DNA from: a virus
Direction: 5' to 3' (one strand)
IMG/VR virus record: IMGVR_UViG_3300032285_005159
Location: 1-57,545 of that record
Length of the DNA stretch: 57,545 bases
Part shown: in pieces, positions 18,578-25,140 of the stretch
How positions within the stretch are numbered: the first letter of the stretch is position 1
Layout: the number at the start of each line of letters is the position of its first letter
Notes under the pieces: generated by a model
What the model saw: the letters and a program-made list of their open reading frames with translations, nothing else
What the model was told of the DNA's origin: nothing
Database searches by the model: none
Program-made: the position numbers and the translations under genes

Positions 18578-18858
18578 ACAAAAAAAACGCACACAAATTC
18601 CTGCCAATCGTCCAAGCATTGATTGATGGCAAGCAAATACAATATAAACAAGGATGTAAAGACAACTCATATTGGGTGGACTTTGAACATGACGAAGAAA
18701 TCGGATTTTACGACGATCCAGAAGATTACCGCATCAAACCAGAACCGCGCACGTTTGAAATGCATATTAACGAAAAAGGCGTAATGTATCCAGTGGCATC
18801 CTATCCGTTAACAATGAATGGATTTGAACGCATCAAAGTGCAGGAGGTGCTAGAATGA
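18574..18858 (+). CDS. Hypothetical protein with YRIKPEP motif (94 aa)
   Basis: The pattern GKQIQYKQG, then DDPEDYRIKPEPRTFE is widespread in small phage proteins of unknown role. Coupled to neighbours by ATGA overlaps. The last bases carry a clear AGGAGG (18842) serving the next gene, one of few Shine-Dalgarno sites in the window. Confidence 0.65.
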   Translation: MNKKNAHKFLPIVQALIDGKQIQYKQGCKDNSYWVDFEHDEEIGFYDDPEDYRIKPEPRTFEMHINEKGVMYPVASYPLTMNGFERIKVQEVLE

Positions 18859-19175
18859 CTGACGAACAAATCAACATAGCAATCGCTGAAGCGTGTGGGT
18901 GGAGACAAGTAACTCTAGATAATAAACCAGAAGAAATATGGGAACATGAAAGCCCATCGTATCGGTGTAGAGCCGAATCAAAACTTCCCAATTATGCAGG
19001 ATGCCTAAATGCGATGCATGAGGCTGAGAAGACGTTGAATAGAGATTCTCGCTATGACCTAATTGGGGGATATGGCTTATATTTAGTTGCATTAGAACAT
19101 AATGTATCCGCAACCGCTCGCCAACGAGCAGAAGCCTTTCTACGAACACTTGGAAAATGGGAGGAGGAAGCATGA
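18855..19175 (+). CDS. Phage ABA-sandwich domain-like protein (106 aa)
   Basis: The layout INIAIAEACGW, then PNYAGCLNAMHEAEKTL, then SATARQRAEAFLRTLGKW matches the small phage ABA-sandwich family (role unknown). Preceded by AGGAGG, 7 bases before the ATG. The 3' end carries GGGAGGAGGAAG, the ribosome site for the next ATG at 19172. Confidence 0.75.
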   Translation: MTDEQINIAIAEACGWRQVTLDNKPEEIWEHESPSYRCRAESKLPNYAGCLNAMHEAEKTLNRDSRYDLIGGYGLYLVALEHNVSATARQRAEAFLRTLGKWEEEA

Positions 19176-19459
19176 GAAGCAGCACAGAAACAATTATCGG
19201 CGCACTACGCATTCTCGCTGGTGATATACTAAGCGAAGAAGGAGTCGCCAACGCAGCCATTGCAGAAGCAGCGGATCGGATGGAGGAACTATGCAGCGAA
19301 CTGCTATTTCAAAAACGACTAGCTGAGAAATACGTCGAAGCAGGAAAGATCTGTGCGAAGATCTACATAGCGCGGAACATTACACTTTCAGAAAAATGCA
19401 TTGTTTCAGCACTTGCTGAAATCGACAAAGTTTATCGAACACAAAACGATGGAAACTAA
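19172..19459 (+). CDS. Hypothetical protein (95 aa)
   Basis: Start at the ATG overlapping the upstream stop, with GGAGGAGG directly before it. Helical; the N-terminal pattern ETIIGALRILAGDI, then EGVANAAIAEAADRMEEL is familiar from small phage proteins. Ends in NDGN, as does the next protein, because of a 41-base repeat around the junction. Confidence 0.65.
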   Translation: MRSSTETIIGALRILAGDILSEEGVANAAIAEAADRMEELCSELLFQKRLAEKYVEAGKICAKIYIARNITLSEKCIVSALAEIDKVYRTQNDGN

Positions 19460-19486
19460 ATGAGCGATACACCAGAAACGGACGAT
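19446..19486 (+). repeat. 41-bp direct repeat, copy 1
   Basis: AAAACGATGGAAACTAAATG continuing through GAGCGATACACCAGAAAC; the second copy is at 19791-19831. It spans the stop of one gene and the start of the next in both cases, marking a gene duplication junction. Confidence 0.7.
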
Positions 19487-19804
19487 TGCGTAAAAGAAAA
19501 TAAGCATATCAAATTCTTGGAAGAAGATCATTGGTCTTTAAATGGTAAATTTACATTTACGCATCCAATCGTTGCTTTATGCCGAAAGTTGGAACGCCAA
19601 CTGTATGGATTGGGGTCAGCGGCAGATTGTGTAAGTGATTTGCTTACCGATCAGCGAAACAGATTTATCAAAGCTATTGAGGCATTAAAATATTGGAGAG
19701 ATATTTCTGAATGCGATTGCAGTAACTCTCTGCCACACGGAGGATGTCTGCGGTGCGATTTAGACCGCATATTAAAAGAAACCAACCAAAACGATGGAAA
19801 CTAA
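19460..19804 (+). CDS. Hypothetical protein, MSDTPETD family member 1 (114 aa)
   Basis: Starts MSDTPETD and ends NQNDGN. Contains a CxC...CxxC cluster (ECDCSN, then GGCLRCD) that may bind zinc. The following gene starts identically at the DNA level and shares the C-terminal Cys spacing (CYCSDCE), so the pair arose by duplication. Function unknown. Confidence 0.65.
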   Translation: MSDTPETDDCVKENKHIKFLEEDHWSLNGKFTFTHPIVALCRKLERQLYGLGSAADCVSDLLTDQRNRFIKAIEALKYWRDISECDCSNSLPHGGCLRCDLDRILKETNQNDGN

Positions 19805-19831
19805 ATGAGCGATACACCAGAAACCGACAAA
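19791..19831 (+). repeat. 41-bp direct repeat, copy 2
   Basis: Second copy of 19446-19486 with about one mismatch, again spanning a stop/start junction (TAAATGAGC). Confidence 0.7.
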
Positions 19832-20056
19832 CTAATACGAACGTATCACACGGTAATTGGAACCGATGCCATTGGGCTAGCTTCCAAACTCACATTAAAA
19901 TGCATGGAATTAGAACGTGAACGCGATGAAGCAGTACAAGCACTACGCAACATCAGAGCGGATTGGGGCGGAATGGTTATTGATGATGGATGCTATTGCT
20001 CAGACTGTGAATTTCTACGGCCTATTGATGCGATCCTAAACAAGTATAAAGTATGA
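19805..20056 (+). CDS. Hypothetical protein, MSDTPETD family member 2 (83 aa)
   Basis: Paralog of the 19460 gene: identical first eight residues, helical middle (MELERERDEAVQALRNI) and a late CYCSDC cluster. ATGA overlap with the next gene. Function unknown. Confidence 0.65.
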   Translation: MSDTPETDKLIRTYHTVIGTDAIGLASKLTLKCMELERERDEAVQALRNIRADWGGMVIDDGCYCSDCEFLRPIDAILNKYKV

Positions 20057-20400
20057 GAACAGTAAAAGAAGAACAGTTGCAACAAGAAGTCAAAATCTGG
20101 AAATCAAGAGCGCAAGCACATGAGGAAAACTACTTGCGGATGCTCAAGCGCATTGATGAAGTTGTTGCAGAACGCAATGAAGCAGTTCGTAGTTGTCATA
20201 TCTGGCAGAAAGGACACTCCGATATTGTTACCGAACGTGACTTGTGGCGAGAAGAAGCAGATCGTTGGCGCAATATGTATTTGGAGTACGACGAGATGCT
20301 GGAGTGTCAAGTGCAGGAAGCTGTGGACAGGCTTAACAAAGTTTGGGAAGATTTGGATAAGCTCAAGAAGAAAGTACAGGATGATCTACGGGAAGACTAA
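20053..20400 (+). CDS. Hypothetical coiled-coil protein (115 aa)
   Basis: Long charged coiled coil with Glu/Lys/Arg and Trp at regular intervals; no catalytic motif. Starts in the stop of the upstream gene, and its last 20 codons also hold the start of the zinc-ribbon gene at 20381. Confidence 0.6.
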   Translation: MRTVKEEQLQQEVKIWKSRAQAHEENYLRMLKRIDEVVAERNEAVRSCHIWQKGHSDIVTERDLWREEADRWRNMYLEYDEMLECQVQEAVDRLNKVWEDLDKLKKKVQDDLRED

Positions 20401-20590
20401 ACTGCAATGGTGCAGACGCTGCCAGCAGGACAAGCCAGTACGAGAATTCTACGAAAGCCACCGCACGCGCTGTATGCGCTGCATTTCTGAATGTAAAAAA
20501 GAAGCTTATAAAGACCCCGTAAAAAGGCAACAGCAAAGGCTTCGATGCAAGAAGAACTACTACGAAAACAAAATTAAAAATGACCAATAA
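20381..20590 (+). CDS. Zinc-ribbon protein (69 aa)
   Basis: WCRRCQQDKPVREFYESHRT, then RCMRC: two CxxC pairs framing a KP..EFY motif, the arrangement found in small phage zinc-ribbon and endonuclease VII N-terminal proteins. The C-terminus is very basic. The start is the ATG at 20381, 20 bases inside the previous gene; the same frame extends upstream only as a shadow of that gene. Probable nucleic-acid binder. Confidence 0.65.
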   Translation: MIYGKTKLQWCRRCQQDKPVREFYESHRTRCMRCISECKKEAYKDPVKRQQQRLRCKKNYYENKIKNDQ

Positions 20591-20729
20591 CGAAATAGAA
20601 GAACCGTTTAACTTAGGTTTGCTACAACTCTGTTTAGACGTATGCTTAACTACGCAAAACTGGAGTGAAGCTGAAAAGTACCAAGCACGAATTACAGACT
20701 TTATTCGCAAACTAAATGTCCACAACTAA
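20580..20729 (+). CDS. Hypothetical protein (49 aa)
   Basis: Short helical protein overlapping the zinc-ribbon gene by 11 bases and the next gene by 14. Begins with an acidic segment (NNEIEEPFN). The chained overlaps are the main support. Confidence 0.5.
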   Translation: MTNNEIEEPFNLGLLQLCLDVCLTTQNWSEAEKYQARITDFIRKLNVHN

Positions 20730-20946
20730 AATTCTTTTGAACCAAGAGTCTTACCAAGACCTATATTCTTGGGAACACGCAGTAATTTGCGCGTACGCGG
20801 ACCTTGGTTTACGGTTAGATCCAAACTTGGACGCTTACGCAGCCATTGGAAACCTATTGACTTTAGTAAGGAAATATGGTAATACCTGCGAATGCAAACC
20901 ATTATTGGAATTGACAACGGTCTTACCGGAGGCTTGTGTGCCTTGA
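20716..20946 (+). CDS. Hypothetical protein (76 aa)
   Basis: Overlaps both neighbours (14 and 55 bases). Mostly helical with a Cys pair (CEC). No recognised family; its 3' end is read in two frames because the RuvC-like gene starts at 20892. Confidence 0.5.
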   Translation: MSTTKILLNQESYQDLYSWEHAVICAYADLGLRLDPNLDAYAAIGNLLTLVRKYGNTCECKPLLELTTVLPEACVP

Positions 20947-21443
20947 ACCGTGAATCTTTGGAAATTGTTGGGCTGGCCCCAATGCCTTGCAAACCGTTTG
21001 GATTTAAAAACGAAGTTAACGTGCAAACCGTTTTGGACTGGATCCAACAATTTCCAAACCCAACCGTTGCAATTGAAGAGCCTTTGCACTTTGCTGCAAC
21101 GTTGGCGTCTATGCGTAGCATGATGCTAAGCTTTGGCAAAATAGTGGGAGCGTGCACCGTGCTTCAAGTACCTTGTATCAGGGTTCAAGTAAAGGACTGG
21201 CAAGACGCAATGTTGGGTGCACGAAAGACAAAGGGCTTGACAAAAGTAGTTGCTTTAGCTAAAGCAAAACAACGTTGGCCAAAACAAAAGTGGAGCGTTG
21301 GCCGGGGCCAAGCACCGCACGATGGAATAGTTGACGCATCCTTAATAGCAGTTTACGCAAATGAAAATATTGTACTGGAACCGAGAAGACCTAGCCGTAG
21401 AGCTAAAACTACTAGAGCCCGGAAAGTGGCTAGTAAACATTGA
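20892..21443 (+). CDS. RuvC-like Holliday junction resolvase
   Basis: 183 residues with the RNase H-fold nuclease layout: Asp8 in IIGIDNGLTGG, the acidic pair in VAIEEP (about 60-64), and HDGIVDAS (about 143-150) with the last metal-binding Asp. Lys/Arg-rich C-terminus. In phages such enzymes resolve branched DNA before packaging. The neighbours are a helicase, a nuclease and DNA polymerase. Its last 83 bases overlap the next small gene. Confidence 0.85.
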   Translation: MQTIIGIDNGLTGGLCALNRESLEIVGLAPMPCKPFGFKNEVNVQTVLDWIQQFPNPTVAIEEPLHFAATLASMRSMMLSFGKIVGACTVLQVPCIRVQVKDWQDAMLGARKTKGLTKVVALAKAKQRWPKQKWSVGRGQAPHDGIVDASLIAVYANENIVLEPRRPSRRAKTTRARKVASKH

Positions 21444-21603
21444 CGTTGATCAACCCGCTTGGACCGAGTTCATTGTTGGTACGCGCTTGCAGTGGTACAA
21501 TCCCGCATTGCCAAACCGTGTAATACAAGCGGTTAATTTTGAGTGTTACTCCGTGGATCCAAGCGGTTACGAGTACTTTGGCTGGATCATTTATACAAAA
21601 TGA
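21361..21603 (+). CDS. Hypothetical protein overlapping the resolvase gene (80 aa)
   Basis: Reads in another frame across the basic tail of the resolvase for 83 bases, then alone to a stop that overlaps the helicase start (ATGA). Beta-rich, aromatic C-terminus (YSVDPSGYEYFGWI). The downstream coupling suggests it is translated. Function unknown. Confidence 0.5.
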   Translation: MKILYWNREDLAVELKLLEPGKWLVNIDVDQPAWTEFIVGTRLQWYNPALPNRVIQAVNFECYSVDPSGYEYFGWIIYTK

Positions 21604-22907
21604 AAACACTTTATCCTGCGCAACAAACTGCTTTGGAGTGCTTTTTACAAGCCCAGCAAAGCGGCCTTAGCACCTTAGACTCAAGCGTTGTTGGAACTGG
21701 TAAGACCGTGGTTGCCGCTCACCTGACCCAACAGCTAGGTCAGCCTTTTGGTGTAGTTTGTCCAAAGGCCGTTATAACGAGCTGGAAGCGCGAGCTAGCC
21801 CAGCACGGCCTTACGCCGTTGTTCGTGCTAAACTACGAACAAATTCGAAACGGCAAAACAGGGTACCTGAAAAAAGCTGGTAAGAAAATTATGCGTTGGT
21901 GCTTGCCGCCGGACTCGTTATTGATTTTTGACGAGGTGCAGAAGTGCAAAAGTCCATTTACTCAAAACGCGCAGTTGCTAATATCTGCAAAGCAGCAGGG
22001 ATTTAAGCTCCACTTGCTAAGCGCGACAGCTTGCGAAGATCCAACCGAAATGCGTGCAATTGGGTTTAGCTTGGGCCTACACAGCTTAAACAACGCCAAC
22101 GGCCAGCTTAAGAGCTGGCAGAGCTGGATGTACACGGTTGGGTGCAAGCAAGACACTTGGGGCGGTTGGTACTTAAGCGACCGCAAAAAGCTCAAGGACG
22201 TTAAGGACCAAATCTACAAAAACAAACGAAATGGTTTTAGGCTTACAGTTGCGGACTTTCCTGATTCGTTCCGCGACAACCGAGTACAAGTTTTACCAGT
22301 AAACTGCGTAAAGGCCGTGGGTTCAGCGTACACCAAAAACAACTTAACCGAAGAAGCGTTGCTTAGTTACATTGACGATTCTGTGGTTATTGAAGATCCA
22401 GCACAAGAAGAGATCTTTATTGTGCGGCTTTTACGGGCCCGGCAAGAAGCTGAGCTTGGCAAGGTTCCCGAGTTACTTGCATTAGCTGACGACTACGCTG
22501 AGCAAGGCTTGGCCGTTGTTTTGTTTGTAAACTTCCGGGCAACCAGCGACGCATTGGTAGAGCACTTAAAGTGCCGCACCATTCAAGGAGGCCAAACGGC
22601 CGAGGCCCGGCAACAAGCCATTGATCGATTCCAAAACGACCAAGACCAAGTCCTAGTTGTTAACATTGAAGCTGGTGGCACAGGCCTTTCCTTGCACGAC
22701 GTTAACGGTGTACGGCCCAGAGTAAGCTTAATTAGCCCAACCTTTAACGCCAAGTCGCACTTGCAAGTTTTGGGCCGGATCCACCGAAACGGAGCTAAGT
22801 CCGACGCGCTGCAACAGATCGTTGTTGCAGCCGACACAATTGAGGAGTCAGTGGTGCAAGCAGTAGAACGCAAGTGTAAAAACTTACGAGACTTGCACGG
22901 CGAATAA
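21600..22907 (+). CDS. SNF2/DEAD-type superfamily 2 helicase
   Basis: 435 residues from the ATG at 21600, chosen because it overlaps the upstream stop. Motif I VVGTGKT (30-36), motif II FDEVQ (110-114), motif III LSAT (140-143), motif V VNIEAGGTGLSL and motif VI QVLGRIHRNG near the C-terminus: a complete SF2 ATPase of the phage SNF2 kind. Likely works in replication or recombination with the downstream nuclease and polymerase. Confidence 0.9.
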   Translation: MKTLYPAQQTALECFLQAQQSGLSTLDSSVVGTGKTVVAAHLTQQLGQPFGVVCPKAVITSWKRELAQHGLTPLFVLNYEQIRNGKTGYLKKAGKKIMRWCLPPDSLLIFDEVQKCKSPFTQNAQLLISAKQQGFKLHLLSATACEDPTEMRAIGFSLGLHSLNNANGQLKSWQSWMYTVGCKQDTWGGWYLSDRKKLKDVKDQIYKNKRNGFRLTVADFPDSFRDNRVQVLPVNCVKAVGSAYTKNNLTEEALLSYIDDSVVIEDPAQEEIFIVRLLRARQEAELGKVPELLALADDYAEQGLAVVLFVNFRATSDALVEHLKCRTIQGGQTAEARQQAIDRFQNDQDQVLVVNIEAGGTGLSLHDVNGVRPRVSLISPTFNAKSHLQVLGRIHRNGAKSDALQQIVVAADTIEESVVQAVERKCKNLRDLHGE

Positions 22908-22913
22908 TTTCTC

Positions 22914-22942
22914 TTGACCAAACGAAACTTTTAGAATAAGAA
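22914..22942 (+). promoter_or_regulatory. Promoter of the nuclease/polymerase genes
   Basis: -35 TTGACC (22914-22919), 17-bp spacer, -10 TAAGAA (22937-22942), ATG at 22959. The leader is about 10 bases and holds CCCCCACAC, with no Shine-Dalgarno. Confidence 0.55.
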
Positions 22943-22958
22943 AATCCCCCACACAAAA

Positions 22959-24098
22959 ATGAGTAATACACCAGACCATTCAGAAAGATCCCACGCAGAG
23001 TTCGGCCCTAGCAGCCTAAAGCACGTACACGCCTGTGCAGGTTGGCAGAGCCGTGGCGGCACAAACGAAGCCGCCGAAATGGGTACACGGATTCACGAAG
23101 CCGTTGAAATCTTAAACCCTAGCGCGTTGCATAACGAGCAAGAGGTCGAGATCTACAACAAGCTAATCGAGGACATGGAAGGCGCGTTGCAATACCTACG
23201 CGACAAGGCTGGAAAAGAGCCTACCGTTCACCAAGAAATTCGCTTGGAAATGAAGTTAATTGATTGCGAAACTTTCGGTACCGCCGACATTGTAGCAATT
23301 GCCGGAACGTACGCTGTGCTGCACGACCACAAAACCGGAATCGGTAAAGTAGACGCACCGCCAAAAAACTGGCAAAGCAAAACGTACGCGGTTGGCGTGT
23401 TCCAACAATTCCCTGAAGTCCAAACTATTTTCGCGAGTTTTTCGTTGCCACAGCGCAACGAGCTTTTAATTGGCGAGTACACACGGGACCAGTTGCCTGA
23501 GTACATTGAAGAGATCTCCGCTGTAATTCAAGCTGGGCAAAGGGTCCGGCCGTTGTGGACCGACAAAACAACTCCGGACTTAGATGACTTGGACATTAGC
23601 TCTGGCTGCCAGTACTGCTTGCACCGCGACCGTTGCCCGGCCTTAGGTCATACAGCCGTAGAAATAGTTAAGCGTTCAAAGCCAGACTTCTTACCAGAAG
23701 GAACTCTAATTTCCGAAGAAATTGAAGACCTAGAAGTTTTAGCAAAGCTTTACGTAATTGCATCCATTGTTGAAAAATGGGCAGATGGTATTCGTGCTAA
23801 GGCAATTGCAAAAGCCAAAGAAGGTTTTGAACTGCCCGGCTTGCGCCTAAAAAGTATGGGCGCAACAAAAGTCGTTGTTGACAAGCAAGCATTTTACCAG
23901 TATGTAAATGAGCTCGGAATTGAAAAGGACTCGATTTTGGACTTAGTTCAGATCCCGGTTGCTAAGGTTCGCGACTTGTACGCGGCCAAGGCACCGAAGG
24001 GAAAGAAAACTGAATGGAGCCGCAAGTTTGAGCTCGAACTCGAAGCTGAAGAAATTTTGGAAAAAGGAACCGAACGGTTTACCTTGGCCCAAGACTAA
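22959..24098 (+). CDS. Cas4/RecB-like PD-(D/E)XK nuclease
   Basis: 379 residues. GTRIHEAVE (His46) is the RecB-family lead motif; GTADI (Asp110) and LHDHKTG (Asp123, Lys125) form the D...DxK active site. CQYCLHRDRC (Cys217, 220, 226), with Cys26 near the N-terminus, is the Cas4-like four-cysteine iron-sulphur pattern. Probable DNA exonuclease for recombination or host DNA breakdown. The C-terminal 100 residues are charged and helical and may bind the following protein or DNA. Confidence 0.85.
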   Translation: MSNTPDHSERSHAEFGPSSLKHVHACAGWQSRGGTNEAAEMGTRIHEAVEILNPSALHNEQEVEIYNKLIEDMEGALQYLRDKAGKEPTVHQEIRLEMKLIDCETFGTADIVAIAGTYAVLHDHKTGIGKVDAPPKNWQSKTYAVGVFQQFPEVQTIFASFSLPQRNELLIGEYTRDQLPEYIEEISAVIQAGQRVRPLWTDKTTPDLDDLDISSGCQYCLHRDRCPALGHTAVEIVKRSKPDFLPEGTLISEEIEDLEVLAKLYVIASIVEKWADGIRAKAIAKAKEGFELPGLRLKSMGATKVVVDKQAFYQYVNELGIEKDSILDLVQIPVAKVRDLYAAKAPKGKKTEWSRKFELELEAEEILEKGTERFTLAQD

Positions 24099-24157
24099 GG
24101 CCAAACGTGGAACGCTAGCCTAACTTAAATTGGATTGCCACAAAAGAAACTAGAAAA

Positions 24158-24859
24158 GTGAAAACAGTAAACAAAGAAGTAGAAGTAGTAACAGCCGAGT
24201 TGGTTGTCCCCGCCAGTGCAGAAGTAGCTATTGCCCCGAACTATAATTCGGGTTTTAACTCGGAGGATTTCCACATCCCTCGTCTAAACTGCATTCAAAA
24301 AATGAGCGAGATCGAAGGTAATCCCGGAGATCTTGTTTTGGACCGCCGAGCAGTAGTGCTAAAGCCCGGAAAGAAATTGCCAGTAACGGTTGTTTCAATC
24401 CGTAAAAGCTGGACTGAGAAGGTTCCGTTTGAGGGTGAGTATAAACCAAAGTACGCGAATACTCCGGAAGAAGCTGCGGACCTTAAACTGCAAAGCAACT
24501 TCCCAATTATTCCAGTTGCAGATATTATTCTGCTTGTGCCGTACGATTCCTCAATTAGTACAATTGACGAAGAAGACGCCGCCGAGCTATTCCCATTCTT
24601 GGTAGGCGATACTGCTTACCAGTTGGCGAAGCTCACGGTGCAAAGCTTCGCTTTTGACCATACGTTCAAAATCGTAAACAGCTTCCACGCTGGAAATCCA
24701 AACCTTACCTTAACTGGTCAGAGTTGGAACCTCGGTTCGCTTCTTTTGGAGCGCGGCCGTTATAGTTGGTACGTGCCAGTTCTTGGCCGTAGCAATCGTG
24801 CGCAAGACCCAGAGGTACTTGCATTCCTTAATCGCCTAGTAAACGGACAATCGAAGTAA
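24158..24859 (+). CDS. Probable DNA-binding replication protein (233 aa)
   Basis: GTG start at 24158 (AAAAGTGAAAAC); no in-frame ATG fits as well. Beta-rich, soluble, with a central segment (LTVQSFAFDHTFKI) and no enzymatic motif. It sits between the Cas4-like nuclease and DNA polymerase, where phages often carry a single-strand binding or annealing protein. That role is inferred from position only. Confidence 0.6.
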   Translation: MKTVNKEVEVVTAELVVPASAEVAIAPNYNSGFNSEDFHIPRLNCIQKMSEIEGNPGDLVLDRRAVVLKPGKKLPVTVVSIRKSWTEKVPFEGEYKPKYANTPEEAADLKLQSNFPIIPVADIILLVPYDSSISTIDEEDAAELFPFLVGDTAYQLAKLTVQSFAFDHTFKIVNSFHAGNPNLTLTGQSWNLGSLLLERGRYSWYVPVLGRSNRAQDPEVLAFLNRLVNGQSK

Positions 24860-25071
24860 TGAGCCTACAAATCGCAGAACACCCGAATCCACTCCCAATC
24901 CTTGAGAAAGAACTCGCAAGCGTTAACGGAGTATGTGAAGAGCTTGAAGATAACATCAGCAAGCTTATTACACAGTTGCACGGCCTTTGCGCTGTGCGAA
25001 ACGCAATTAGCAACGAAATCAAAAGGCTCGGCCCCAACGCTGAGCAGCTTGAATTCGAAATTATTGAATAA
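24859..25071 (+). CDS. Hypothetical coiled-coil protein (70 aa)
   Basis: ATG overlaps the upstream TAA (TAATG). Heptad-like helix from residue 12 to 60 (LEKELASVNGVCEELEDNI). Last gene before a strong terminator. Function unknown. Confidence 0.6.
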   Translation: MSLQIAEHPNPLPILEKELASVNGVCEELEDNISKLITQLHGLCAVRNAISNEIKRLGPNAEQLEFEIIE

Positions 25072-25089
25072 CGAATAAACTAAAAACCT

Positions 25090-25127
25090 AAAGGTGCCTA
25101 CTGCTCGGTTGCGGTAGGCACCTTTTT
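25090..25127 (+). terminator. Rho-independent terminator before DNA polymerase
   Basis: 12-bp perfect stem: AAAGGTGCCTAC (25090-25101) with GTAGGCACCTTT (25114-25125), then TT. It closes the nuclease operon; DNA polymerase begins 14 bases later, so the polymerase must use readthrough or its own promoter, which I cannot find. Confidence 0.85.
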
Positions 25128-25140
25128 AATGCACTAAATT

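Noticed and set aside
20120-20590. 156-aa frame at 20120-20590 as one gene
   Set aside because: Its first 87 codons are a shadow of the 20053 coiled-coil gene. Only the zinc-ribbon part from ATG 20381 looks real.
15994-20600. Phage RNA polymerase, integrase or lysogeny repressor
   Set aside because: I looked for their motifs across all open frames and saw none. Host-type promoters and the lytic gene set fit a virulent phage.
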